In this document: piece by piece, positions 35,437 through 42,759 of the stretch
Position numbering within the stretch: position 1 is the stretch's first letter
How the letters are laid out: each line of letters starts with the position of its first letter
Notes under the pieces: model-generated
Database searches by the model: none
Told to the model about the DNA's origin: nothing
What the model saw: only the letters and a program-made list of their open reading frames with translations
Assembly: GCF_004402045.1 (NCBI RefSeq)
Contig: NZ_SOMG01000030.1
Location: 62,001 to 126,000, forward strand
Length of the DNA stretch: 64,000 nt
Origin: Lelliottia nimipressuralis
GTDB lineage: Bacteria; Pseudomonadota; Gammaproteobacteria; Enterobacterales; Enterobacteriaceae
Reading direction: 5' to 3'
Position numbers and translations under genes: made by a program

Positions 35437-37327
35437 TGGGACCTTCCTGATGGTTGATCACGCTGCGGGCAAGCCCGGCGGCCATAGCCGGTAATTCCTC
35501 ATACTGATTGCAATATGCCGGGTTGGAACATAAGCCCTGCAACGCTGCAATGGTCAGCTGTTGCTGGTAGGTAATCGATGAAAGCGGCGTGTTTGTCTCA
35601 GCTACCGGTTCGGGCTCGGCATCCGGCTTTGCAGTAACTGCAGGCGGATCGAGCACGACAGATTTTGGTGGTGCCGGGCGGCGGTATTCCACGATTGCAT
35701 CAAGCGCAATTTTCTGACGAACGCTGATATCGTTAGACCACTGTTCAAGAATCGTTGTAGCAACTTCATATACTTCTTCATCACTGAACTCAGGCGACAG
35801 ACAGAATTCAGTCGTGGTGATATCTGCAATCAGTAACGGGGAAATATGCTCGATGTCTTTACCCGTGGTGGTGATGAGATTTTCGATATCATCCTGGTCA
35901 CCGATGCTTGTGCGCCCGGACATCAGCTCGTTTAATGCCTGGGCGATTTCAATCTCGCGAACACTTAGCGCTGGTGGCACTTCCTGTTTTTCGACTTCAT
36001 TTGAGGGGGAGGTATTTATCAGTGCATCGACAGAAAAGACGCCTCCGCCCAGGTTCTCCACTTTCGGCTGGTCTGTGGGCTGCTGCACTGGCGCTGAGCT
36101 CTGAGCGAATGCCTCATTGAGTTCTTTGTCGAGCTGCGCAGCTTTGGCAGGGCAAACTGCTGGTGGCTGAGTTTCGCCAGGTACAGGCGGTTTGGCTTCA
36201 TCATTTTCGTTTACCTCAGGGGTGGCGCGGGATTTTGGGCGGCAAGCCGCATCAACCGTTTTCTGATCTGGGTGCGCGTGGTCAAATTCAACCAACTCGC
36301 GATTGATGTACTCGCGCAGCGCGACAGGATCTATCCAGAGTTCTTCCGGAGCCGATTTAATCAAGGCGATGATGGCTGCCCGGGAATAATCCAGTATACC
36401 GGGGGTGCCGCGCAGTTTTTTCCACCATGCAGTAAAGCGGGGGTCCTGTTCTGCTTCGGCCATGGCTTTTGCCGGAATAAATAATCTATTCGGGATCCAG
36501 TAAATATCGATCTCGTCGTACATGCCCAGAATCGCAACAGCAACCTCTATCTTCAGCGTAGACAGGTTGTGTGCCAGATCCGGGCTACGGTCTGTCTTGT
36601 TTCCTCCGCCCAGAGTGGAGTCAGTGTCCGTGCGGTTTTCTTCGGTGTTAGTGCTAGCAGGCTGAGGTCGCTTATCAATCGGCGTATCGATCCATTTAGT
36701 GATCTGCTTTTTAATGTCTGGCCACTGTGCAGATTCTTTTGTGTTCTCACGTACCCAGGCGAGTAATTGCTCCTGCCGTTCCGGTGCCAGGGCCAGCGAT
36801 CGTGTTTCTTTGGATAGTGCTTCGGCCAGCTCGCGGGCAAAGCTGGGTTCATCATCATTCTTCAGATCGATGATCTGGCCGTACTGCGCTGAAGTGATTC
36901 CAGGGACCGGGCCGAACAGTGCCAGACAAGCTGCCCGGGATGCCTGGTCGAGCTGCGCAACGATTTTAATTTCTTCCTGTGCCTTATTGTTCTCCCATTC
37001 CGTCCTTTCTTCAGATTCAGGCTGTGGTGCCGCAGCTGGTTCACCTGCATTCACATTCCAGATAGCCACAGTGTCGAAAAAATCAGGTGAGAACACATCA
37101 AGCTCAGGGCACGGCAAACCTTCGCGGTGTTCCCAGATCTTTACTTTGAAGAAATCATCAATGTGTTCTGGATGTTCTGCTGCCAGCTTGCCGAAAATAA
37201 CGGCTTCAGCAATGGCTTTTGTGGCCGCATTAACAGCTGTGGCAAGCGGTTTTAAATCCGAATGTTTTTTTAATGCTTTATCCTTCGGGAAATAAGCACC
37301 GCCGAAAGTTTTTAATTCAATAGTCAT
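35423..37327 (-). CDS. RecE-like protein lacking the exonuclease domain
   Basis: 634 residues. The middle segment (about 235-375), with GGGNKTDR, PGILDYSRA and DHAHPDQKTVDAACRPKSRA, aligns with the N-terminal non-catalytic region of Rac prophage RecE (exonuclease VIII, 866 residues). The C-terminal RecB-type nuclease of RecE (roughly residues 600-866, with its GTAFH and D-x-KT motifs) has no counterpart; the last 230 residues are an acidic, low-complexity tail with different helices. No recT/bet-like gene is near. It may keep a non-nuclease role. Start ATG has an AAGAGGT ribosome-binding site. Confidence 0.72.
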   Translation of the reverse strand: MTIELKTFGGAYFPKDKALKKHSDLKPLATAVNAATKAIAEAVIFGKLAAEHPEHIDDFFKVKIWEHREGLPCPELDVFSPDFFDTVAIWNVNAGEPAAAPQPESEERTEWENNKAQEEIKIVAQLDQASRAACLALFGPVPGITSAQYGQIIDLKNDDEPSFARELAEALSKETRSLALAPERQEQLLAWVRENTKESAQWPDIKKQITKWIDTPIDKRPQPASTNTEENRTDTDSTLGGGNKTDRSPDLAHNLSTLKIEVAVAILGMYDEIDIYWIPNRLFIPAKAMAEAEQDPRFTAWWKKLRGTPGILDYSRAAIIALIKSAPEELWIDPVALREYINRELVEFDHAHPDQKTVDAACRPKSRATPEVNENDEAKPPVPGETQPPAVCPAKAAQLDKELNEAFAQSSAPVQQPTDQPKVENLGGGVFSVDALINTSPSNEVEKQEVPPALSVREIEIAQALNELMSGRTSIGDQDDIENLITTTGKDIEHISPLLIADITTTEFCLSPEFSDEEVYEVATTILEQWSNDISVRQKIALDAIVEYRRPAPPKSVVLDPPAVTAKPDAEPEPVAETNTPLSSITYQQQLTIAALQGLCSNPAYCNQYEELPAMAAGLARSVINHQEGPSASD

Positions 37328-37359
37328 AATTACCTCTTAAATCTTTTGGGGGGTGATGT

Positions 37360-37548
37360 TTAGCGGTATGGTTTACGAATAACGCGTTTTACAGTTTTTA
37401 ACGCGTCACGCCTCTCTCTTTTTTCATTGCATTGCTCACATAAGTAAATCGTGCGCTTAAATGGATATATGTCTGTTTTCCTTTCGTGCATTTCCGATTT
37501 TTTATATTCGCGGCAGCAAACAGCGCAATGACAAATGATGTCATCCAT
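37360..37548 (-). CDS. Small double-CxxC zinc-finger-like protein
   Basis: 62 basic residues with CHCAVCC near the start and LCEQC in the middle, spacing typical of a small zinc ribbon or treble-clef. Lys/Arg-rich C-terminal half suggests nucleic-acid binding. It lies between the RecE-like gene and another short gene on the same strand. Function unknown. Confidence 0.6.
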   Translation of the reverse strand: MDDIICHCAVCCREYKKSEMHERKTDIYPFKRTIYLCEQCNEKRERRDALKTVKRVIRKPYR

Positions 37549-37549
37549 A

Positions 37550-37822
37550 TCAGTTAAGTAGTTGGCCTTTGTGATCGTAATAGGACATACCGCAGGCGTT
37601 CTGTGCTTCGGCGAACTTCACAGACAGCAAGCTAATGTGCTTAACAGCGCATACTGGACAATGAAACTCGCCCAACACATAGCCACCATCAAGCACAACG
37701 GTAACAGGGTCAGAGGATGGCAAATGAACCACGCCTGAAATAATCCCGTTAATATTAAATGTCGCAATTTCTTTGTTTACTATTGCCAGACCCATTTCAA
37801 TGGTTGTTACTTCTAATTTCAT
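37550..37822 (-). CDS. Hypothetical phage protein with CPVC motif
   Basis: 90 residues from ATG at 37822, which has an AAGG eight bases upstream; a GTG three codons earlier is possible. Beta-strand-rich sequence with a central FHCPVCAVKH that could bind a metal. One base separates its stop from the next gene. No family recognised. Confidence 0.55.
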   Translation of the reverse strand: MKLEVTTIEMGLAIVNKEIATFNINGIISGVVHLPSSDPVTVVLDGGYVLGEFHCPVCAVKHISLLSVKFAEAQNACGMSYYDHKGQLLN

Positions 37823-37934
37823 TTCAGACACCTTGTTTTAGGTTGAGAGAACCCCTGCCGTTTAAGGCATGGTTTTTAATCGTGTATAATTAAATGACAG
37901 TTAGGTTATTGCGTTTTATCGACGCTATTAACCT

Positions 37935-38051
37935 TCAGAGTTCAGGGTTGCCTTTTTGAGCAAGCAAATAACAAAGTTTTCGAAGTTTTATTTCAAACCA
38001 GTTAAGGCGGACTGCCTGTTGCCGCGATGGTTGACGATTAAAGTCTGTCAT
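37935..38051 (-). CDS. Tiny phage early protein (38 aa)
   Basis: 38 residues, MTDFNRQPSRQQAVRLNWF followed by a Leu/Lys-rich helix and ending NPEL. Supported by an AGGGG ribosome-binding site at suitable distance and by its place in a chain of short minus-strand genes of the leftward early region. Basic amphipathic character suggests interaction with nucleic acid or a host protein; function unknown. Confidence 0.5.
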   Translation of the reverse strand: MTDFNRQPSRQQAVRLNWFEIKLRKLCYLLAQKGNPEL

Positions 38052-38072
38052 AATGAATCCCCTATAAGGTTA

Positions 38073-38186
38073 TTAACAGCCATCTACAATTTCGATTGCC
38101 CACAACTGGAAGCGCATTCCGCCAGTTAACAAACCGATCCCCACCAGTGAAAAGAGGAATGCGCTTACATGTTGTGGACGATTCAT
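38073..38186 (-). CDS. Tiny hydrophobic phage protein (37 aa)
   Basis: 37 residues with one hydrophobic segment (AFLFSLVGIGLLTGG) that could span the membrane. The stop lies 22 bases before the next small gene. The ribosome-binding site is weak (AGGGCAG immediately before the ATG). Could be a single-pass membrane peptide of the kil or exclusion type, but this is a guess. Confidence 0.4.
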   Translation of the reverse strand: MNRPQHVSAFLFSLVGIGLLTGGMRFQLWAIEIVDGC

Positions 38187-38378
38187 CTGCCCTGGTCCGG
38201 CGGCGCCACCTCGCCAGAGCAGATGTAAAGGGCAGTTACGCTGCCATGCGGCTTATTGGTCTGTGCAGGTATTTCAAGTTCTGCATCGCGGGGTTTGCTC
38301 TCCGCCCCAGGTTCTCCCCGCTATGCTTTAGCGCGCAACCTGAGAAAACCGCCTTCAAGCCTTTGGCTTACGCCACAT

Positions 38379-38468
38379 TCAAGAAACTGCCTGGACGAAC
38401 TCGGAAAAGCTCAGTGCTTCTTCACCCTCGGCCAGACTGTTGAAATACTCTTCGTATGCTTTTTCCAT
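38379..38468 (-). CDS. Tiny acidic phage protein (29 aa)
   Basis: 29 residues beginning MEKAYEEYFNSLAEGEEALS, strongly acidic and helical. An AGGGG lies about eight bases upstream of the ATG. Very short proteins of this composition recur in leftward operons of enterobacterial prophages; function unknown. It is the first gene after the leftward operator region. Confidence 0.5.
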   Translation of the reverse strand: MEKAYEEYFNSLAEGEEALSFSEFVQAVS

Positions 38469-38566
38469 CTCGAACCCCTGTTTGCTGCTTTGCTTGGCTG
38501 ATCACCCTTATCGCCGGGTAGGCGGAACGTTTACCTGTCGCACCTGTTGTGCTTCGATGAGTAGAG

Positions 38567-38635
38567 AATACAACATAAAGTAGATGTGTCAACACTGAAA
38601 GTAGAAATTGAAGAGGTTTGCACTACTTATAGTAG
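38567..38635. promoter_or_regulatory. Left operator cluster of the prophage
   Basis: Three related sites: AATACAACATAAAGTAGAT at 38567-38585, GAAAGTAGAA at 38597-38606 and the palindrome CTACTTATAGTAG at 38623-38635. The first, read on the minus strand (ATCTACTTTATGTTGTATT), matches the right operator ATCTACTTTATGTAGTAT at 39202-39219 except for one base. It is placed where a lambda-like OL would control the leftward early operon. Confidence 0.65.
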
Positions 38636-38648
38636 CGGGTGAAGGCGT

Positions 38649-38673
38649 AAAAAAACCCGGCATGTGCCGGGTT
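38649..38673 (-). terminator. Terminator of the repressor gene
   Basis: Nine-base-pair stem AACCCGGCA/TGCCGGGTT with a two-base loop; on the minus strand it is followed by a seven-T run, directly after the repressor stop codon. Confidence 0.9.
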
Positions 38674-38687
38674 CTTTGGGATTTTTT

Positions 38688-39143
38688 TTACTTCTGCGGA
38701 GTGTTGGCGTACTTCAGAAAGAAATCATATAGCTGTTTGTACCGCATTTCGAAAGCCAGTAGCATGTTCTTGGCTTCAACACTTGGGAACTGCCGATACA
38801 CTCGAACCAGCCGCTTTTCGTCTTCGCTTAAATCCCTGAATTCCCCATCGCTGTCAGTGTCGGGTTCTGTCGCGGGGAAGCCCGAAAACTCTGTTTCAGA
38901 AAGCTTAGTAGGCGCGCTCTCACCTTCGCCGTAGTCAAGCCATGCCGCTTGGACATTTAGCCAGTCAGCTATCTTTTGCAGTTTCTCATCGCGTGGCTTA
39001 GCCGTGCCCAGCGTATAACGACGAGCCATTTCGTATGTGACATCGCAAGCCTGGCTTAAATCCTTTACGGAACGGCGCTGTCTGCGCATTTCTTCGGTCA
39101 GCCGGTTAGCGAAATCCTGATGTTTATTCGCTTTTTCTACCAT
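38688..39143 (-). CDS. Prophage repressor, helix-turn-helix, no protease domain
   Basis: 151 residues from the ATG at 39143 (an upstream ATG at 39179 would add 12 residues; neither has a good ribosome-binding site, so a leaderless message as for lambda cI is possible). The N-terminal helix-turn-helix SVKDLSQACDVTYEMARRY lies at about residues 25-45. The acidic C-terminal half (DSDGEFRDLSEDEKRLVRVYRQFP) shows no S24/LexA peptidase motifs. Small repressors of this shape occur in Rac-type prophages (RacR). It sits between the two operator clusters and is divergent from the Cro-like gene. Confidence 0.82.
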   Translation of the reverse strand: MVEKANKHQDFANRLTEEMRRQRRSVKDLSQACDVTYEMARRYTLGTAKPRDEKLQKIADWLNVQAAWLDYGEGESAPTKLSETEFSGFPATEPDTDSDGEFRDLSEDEKRLVRVYRQFPSVEAKNMLLAFEMRYKQLYDFFLKYANTPQK

Positions 39144-39190
39144 AGGTAGAAGAGTAAGGCACGGCGCGTTCATAGTCATTTCTATTTTTC

Positions 39191-39222
39191 GTAGTTGTAA
39201 TATCTACTTTATGTAGTATATT
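39191..39222 (+). promoter_or_regulatory. Rightward promoter PR with overlapping operator
   Basis: TTGTAA (39195-39200), a 16-base spacer and TATATT (39217-39222) form a sigma70 promoter for the Cro-like gene. The spacer carries the near-palindrome CTACTTTATGTAG (39205-39217), the same motif as in the left operator cluster, so repressor binding would block the promoter. Confidence 0.7.
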
Positions 39223-39251
39223 GCAGTCATCGACTCATTCAGGAGAACACG

Positions 39252-39521
39252 ATGACTACTTCATACAAGAACATAACGGAAAAGGCTGTGAGGTCGATTG
39301 GTTCGGTTTCGGCCGTCGCCCGCAAATTCAACTTTAAGTCCTCACAGTCAGTAGCAAACTGGATTATCCGAAACCGAGTTCCAAGTGAGCGAGTGATAAA
39401 GCTATGTGAATTTGGCGGCTGGACTGTCACCCCGCATGAGTTACGTCCGGATTTGCATCCAACCCCTACCAGCGGAATTCCTGTTCAGGATATCCCACGT
39501 TCACAGAGGGAGTCTGAGTGA
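39252..39521 (+). CDS. Cro/YdaS-like transcriptional regulator
   Basis: 89 residues, helix-turn-helix in the first 60 (IGSVSAVARKFNFKSSQSVANWIIRNRVPSERV), matching Cro/YdaS-family regulators that recognise the same operator as the repressor. First gene of the rightward early operon, start ATG behind CAGGAGAA. YdaS of Rac has been described both as Cro-like regulator and as antitoxin-like; the position here favours the Cro role. Its stop overlaps the next start (TGATG). Confidence 0.8.
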   Translation: MTTSYKNITEKAVRSIGSVSAVARKFNFKSSQSVANWIIRNRVPSERVIKLCEFGGWTVTPHELRPDLHPTPTSGIPVQDIPRSQRESE

Positions 39522-39973
39522 TGGAAATCAAAAAACTGGCATGTGAGCTGGAGTCCTGGGCGCAGGAAAAGGGCTGGAAGACAGTCACGCAGCTGATAAC
39601 CCCGCATCACTTTGGCGATCTGCTTCAGCCATTGGATAACGTGAAGGACCCTGACGAGTACGCGCGGCGCTTGCATAACAACAAGCAGATTATTCAGCGT
39701 GCATTCCGCAACGATACGCCCAATTACCTGAAACAGGCTGAAGCCCTGAGCTATGCCATCCGCACCGCCATTGATAACGAGCTGGAGCAGAAAGACTGCA
39801 TGCTCTACCGGGCTGCCAGGGTTAACAAAGAGTGTATCGAAGCCACCAATGCCGTCATCACTGGCAAACCGCAACCGGTAATCCGCCGCGAAACTCTGGA
39901 AGCTATCGACGCGCTGGCGCAGCTGGTCGGCGTCAAAGTGAAGCTGGTTTCGACTTGTTCAAGCGTAGCCTAG
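39521..39973 (+). CDS. YdaT/CII-like early regulator
   Basis: 150 residues. The region ARRLHNNKQIIQRAFRNDTPNY resembles the helix-turn-helix-like core of Rac YdaT, which follows ydaS in the same way; YdaT is toxic when overproduced and has been proposed as a CII analogue. The second half is helical without recognised motifs. Start ATG overlaps the stop of the Cro-like gene. Assignment rests on position plus weak pattern similarity. Confidence 0.6.
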   Translation: MEIKKLACELESWAQEKGWKTVTQLITPHHFGDLLQPLDNVKDPDEYARRLHNNKQIIQRAFRNDTPNYLKQAEALSYAIRTAIDNELEQKDCMLYRAARVNKECIEATNAVITGKPQPVIRRETLEAIDALAQLVGVKVKLVSTCSSVA

Positions 39974-39995
39974 TTCAGTTGTATTGAGGTGTTCT

Positions 39996-40913
39996 ATGAG
40001 CATGGAACTGATGGTTCAGGCGATGAAGGTCAAGGTAGGAAACCCGCTTCGTAAGCTGGTCCTACTTAAGCTGGCCGATAACGCAAGTGACCAGGGCGAA
40101 TGCTGGCCGAGCTATCAGCATATCGCTGATCAGTGTGAGATTAGCCGTCGTTCCGTCATGAATCATGTTGCCGCGCTTTGCGAGTCTGGACTGATGCGAA
40201 AAGAGACCAGATCGGGGCCGAAAGGCAATGGCAGCAATTTCTACCGACTAACCCTGAGCGGTGCAAATACCAGTGCGAGGGTAGTGCAGGAGATTCACCA
40301 GGATGGTGAAGCAAATTCACCAGGGGCTGGTGCAGGAAATTCACCAGATGATGCAGCTCGTTCACCAGGGGATAGTGAAGGAGATTCACCCAGAATCAGT
40401 CACTCTTCTGAACCAGTCAAAGAACCAGAAAATAATTCTCGTCCGGATGCTTCGCAGTCCGACGGGAAGATTTCAAAAGCAGAATTTTTAAATCGTCACC
40501 CGGAAGCAGTGGTTTGTAGCCCTGCGAAACGCCAGTGGGGTAGCCAGGAAGATTTGACCTGTGCGCAATGGATTTGGAAGCGCGTGCTGAAACTCTACGA
40601 GGAGGCCGCAACCTTTGACGGCGAGATCGTTCGCCCGAAAGAGCCGAATTGGACGGTCTGGGCGAATGACGTTCGTCTGATGCGCACCCTTGATGGCCGT
40701 AGCCACAAGCAAATTTGTGAAATGTTCAAGCGCGTTCAGAGCGATACGTTTTGGGTTCGCCAGGTGAAATGCCCGGCCAAACTCCGCGAAAAATGGGATG
40801 ACCTGATTATCCGCCTGTCGGCACCGGGCAAAGGGCATCACCAGGCTGGTGGACGGGATATCAATCAGATCTCCCGTCCAGATAACACCGTTCCGCCAGG
40901 ATTCAGGGGGTAA
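39996..40913 (+). CDS. O-like replication initiator with internal iterons
   Basis: 305 residues from the ATG behind GAGGTG. The N-terminal winged helix (about 15-90, WPSYQHIADQCEISRRSVMNHV) is of the HTH_36 type used by phage replication initiators. A low-complexity Gly/Ser/Pro linker (about 95-150) is encoded by repeated DNA. The C-terminal domain (about 180-285, WTVWANDVRLMRTLDGRSHKQI) resembles the DnaT/replisome-organiser C-terminal domain. With the DnaC-like gene downstream it corresponds to the lambda O-P replication module. Confidence 0.8.
   Translation: MSMELMVQAMKVKVGNPLRKLVLLKLADNASDQGECWPSYQHIADQCEISRRSVMNHVAALCESGLMRKETRSGPKGNGSNFYRLTLSGANTSARVVQEIHQDGEANSPGAGAGNSPDDAARSPGDSEGDSPRISHSSEPVKEPENNSRPDASQSDGKISKAEFLNRHPEAVVCSPAKRQWGSQEDLTCAQWIWKRVLKLYEEAATFDGEIVRPKEPNWTVWANDVRLMRTLDGRSHKQICEMFKRVQSDTFWVRQVKCPAKLREKWDDLIIRLSAPGKGHHQAGGRDINQISRPDNTVPPGFRG
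40291..40394 (+). repeat. Iteron array, candidate prophage replication origin
   Basis: The core TTCACC(A/C)AG-like motif begins at 40294, 40316, 40340, 40361 and 40385, i.e. spacings of 22, 24, 21 and 24 bases, inside the replication-initiator gene. The first copy is in a different reading frame from the others, so the repetition is at DNA level rather than only in the protein. Confidence 0.6.
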
Positions 40914-40915
40914 GC

Positions 40916-41656
40916 ATGCAAAACGCAGGTTCCATTCTCGATCGCCTTCGCCGCGTAATTCCGCAAGGCGTAGAACCCAAATTCAAGAACGCTGCAGAAC
41001 TGATGGCCTGGCAGCGTGAGGAAGAGCAGAAACGTGCGGCTGAGGTGGACAAACTCAACCAGCAGACACGAGCAGAGAAAATTTTCGGGCGATCCGGTAT
41101 CCAGAACCTGCACCGCAGCTGCAGTTTCGCGAATTACACGGTGAAAGGCGATGGACAGCGCCATGCCCTGTGTATGGCAAAGAGTTATGCGCAAAATTTT
41201 GGAACCGGCTTTGCGAGCTTCGTTTTCACCGGCAAGCCCGGCACGGGGAAAAACCACCTCTCAGCGGCGATCGGAAATTATCTGCTTAAACAGGGGCGAA
41301 CGGTTCTGATTGTGACCGTGCCGGACCTGACCCTGCGCGCCAGGGCCTGTTATGACGAAGGGCGTTCTGAAGCCGCGCTGCTGGATGACCTCTGCAAAGT
41401 GGATTTGCTGGTGCTCGACGAAGTAGGCATTCAGCGTGACAGCCGCGGCGAGAAAGTTTTGTTGAACCAGATTATCGATCGCCGCCTGGCCGCAATGCGC
41501 CCGGTTGGCGTTCTGACCAACCTGAATTACGACGCGCTGGTAGAAACCCTAGGTGAAAGGGTTATTGACCGTCTGCGCATGGATAACGGCATTTGGGTGA
41601 ACTTTGACTGGGAGAGCTATCGCGGAAACGTTAGCCACCTGAGACCTGTTAAGTAA
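40916..41656 (+). CDS. DnaC-like helicase loader
   Basis: 246-residue AAA+ ATPase similar to DnaC. Walker A GKPGTGKN at residues 106-113, Walker B LLVLDEVG near 165, sensor TNLNY and the ISS-type Arg in RVIDRLRMDNG. It should load DnaB at the phage origin. The Asn after GTGK is a common variant of the usual Thr/Ser position in this family (GTGKNH), also seen in E. coli DnaC. Start is two bases after the initiator stop. Confidence 0.93.
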   Translation: MQNAGSILDRLRRVIPQGVEPKFKNAAELMAWQREEEQKRAAEVDKLNQQTRAEKIFGRSGIQNLHRSCSFANYTVKGDGQRHALCMAKSYAQNFGTGFASFVFTGKPGTGKNHLSAAIGNYLLKQGRTVLIVTVPDLTLRARACYDEGRSEAALLDDLCKVDLLVLDEVGIQRDSRGEKVLLNQIIDRRLAAMRPVGVLTNLNYDALVETLGERVIDRLRMDNGIWVNFDWESYRGNVSHLRPVK

Positions 41657-41673
41657 ATTCTGAGGAGAAAATT

Positions 41674-42330
41674 ATGGAATCAATAATCGACGCACTGAAA
41701 GCAATGGGTAAAGCAACCTACCTCGATGTAGCAGCCCGCCTGGATATCGAACCCGTAGAAGCACTGAAAATGCTTCGCGAGCAGAAGGAAGAGGGGTTGT
41801 GCGATTTCTTCGATGGGTCATGGTCGATCGGTACCGCGAAGGAGCATCAGCCGAAGCGTATCAGACCCAAGCAGCCATCACCGCTGGTGGAGAGGGTATT
41901 GGCAGCAATGCAGGGCCAGGGAGCTATGAGCGCAAATCAGGTCGCTGAAAAGCTGGGCAAAGGTTCGCGAGCCCTGAATGCATCGCTTGGTGCGATGTGC
42001 AAGGACGGTCTGGTTCTGCGGCATGTGGACGGTAAAAACATCACCTGGAGCCTGGCGGGTGAACCAGCAATACAGCCAGAGCAGCAGGAGCCCGCAGCAG
42101 CGGAAGCCAAGTCTGCACCGGCTCAGGAGAGCAAAACGCTGGAAGAAATTATTGGGGATATCCCGGCTTTCGCCAGCCGTCCGGATGATCTGATTATTCC
42201 GTCATCGCGTTATATCTCAACCGAAATCCGCCGCACGAAAGCGAAGCTGGCAAACCTGCAGCGTCTGCAGGGGGCCGTTCGCGAGCTGCGCCGCCATAAG
42301 CATCTGCTGGAGGGGCTGGGGAATGACTGA
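41674..42330 (+). CDS. DUF1627-family phage protein
   Basis: 218 residues. The start MESIIDALKAMGKATYLDVAARL and the following MLREQKEEGLCDFFDGSW are characteristic of DUF1627 proteins of lambdoid prophages. Two winged-helix-like repeats (about 1-55 and 70-125) suggest DNA binding; an Ala/Glu-rich linker leads to a helical C-terminus. AGGAGAAAAT precedes the ATG. Molecular role unknown. Confidence 0.8.
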   Translation: MESIIDALKAMGKATYLDVAARLDIEPVEALKMLREQKEEGLCDFFDGSWSIGTAKEHQPKRIRPKQPSPLVERVLAAMQGQGAMSANQVAEKLGKGSRALNASLGAMCKDGLVLRHVDGKNITWSLAGEPAIQPEQQEPAAAEAKSAPAQESKTLEEIIGDIPAFASRPDDLIIPSSRYISTEIRRTKAKLANLQRLQGAVRELRRHKHLLEGLGND

Positions 42331-42529
42331 TTTACCGAAATGCCCTGAATGTGGCATGGCTCCTTCACTGAGAGTTCGCAGCAGGGGAATGAACTGGGGT
42401 TCGGCAGAGGTCCGCTGTTCTAACGGTTGCCCTGGAGTCCGCGCGGGGTTTTCGTTCCCGCCTGATGGAGAGGCAGCGGCACGGCAGCTGCTTCAAGAAA
42501 AATGGAAAGAGTTAGTGGAGGCAAAGTGA
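42323..42529 (+). CDS. Lar-type restriction-alleviation-like zinc protein
   Basis: 68 residues: CPECG near the start, CSNGC in the middle and a WKE-type end match the Lar family of small zinc proteins. Rac Lar protects incoming DNA by modulating type I restriction and modification. Here it sits only about 550 bases before an apparent restriction-modification-like cassette, which makes its role worth testing. It overlaps both neighbours by a few bases. Confidence 0.7.
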   Translation: MTDLPKCPECGMAPSLRVRSRGMNWGSAEVRCSNGCPGVRAGFSFPPDGEAAARQLLQEKWKELVEAK

Positions 42530-42759
42530 GCAAATTATTACTTCTCAAATGCACAAAAGATACCGAGGGTTGGTGGACTGAGGGGGAAACGTACCCAGCC
42601 CGTGTAGTTGCAGGAGGTTTTGTTCTGGTCGGTGATGATGACGAACTGGACGGGGAGGGATGGAGCGCAGCGCCGATGGAATACCATGAAGATGGTTCAG
42701 TGCTTTATCAGGTCGGCGGCATTGATGGTGACGTTTTGTTTGAGGAGTCCGCCCAATGA
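42526..42759 (+). CDS. Hypothetical early protein (77 aa)
   Basis: 77 residues from a GTG at 42526 that overlaps the previous stop (GTGA) and has GTGGAGG four bases upstream. Beta-rich, acidic, beginning SKLLLLKCTKDTEGWWTEGETYPARV, a pattern of small SH3-like phage proteins. No function known. Confidence 0.65.
   Translation: MSKLLLLKCTKDTEGWWTEGETYPARVVAGGFVLVGDDDELDGEGWSAAPMEYHEDGSVLYQVGGIDGDVLFEESAQ

Noticed and set aside
38187..38378. Search for a lambda N-like antiterminator or Ash-type gene in the leftward leader
   Set aside because: Only peptides of 16 codons or fewer remain in this stretch, with no arginine-rich N-like motif.
38096..38443. Open frame of 115 codons on the plus strand
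   Set aside because: It runs opposite to the leftward early region, overlaps two better-supported tiny genes and its translation looks like a shadow.
40291..40394. Repeats considered as a CRISPR array
   Set aside because: Units are too short, imperfect and inside a coding gene; no Cas genes are present in the window.
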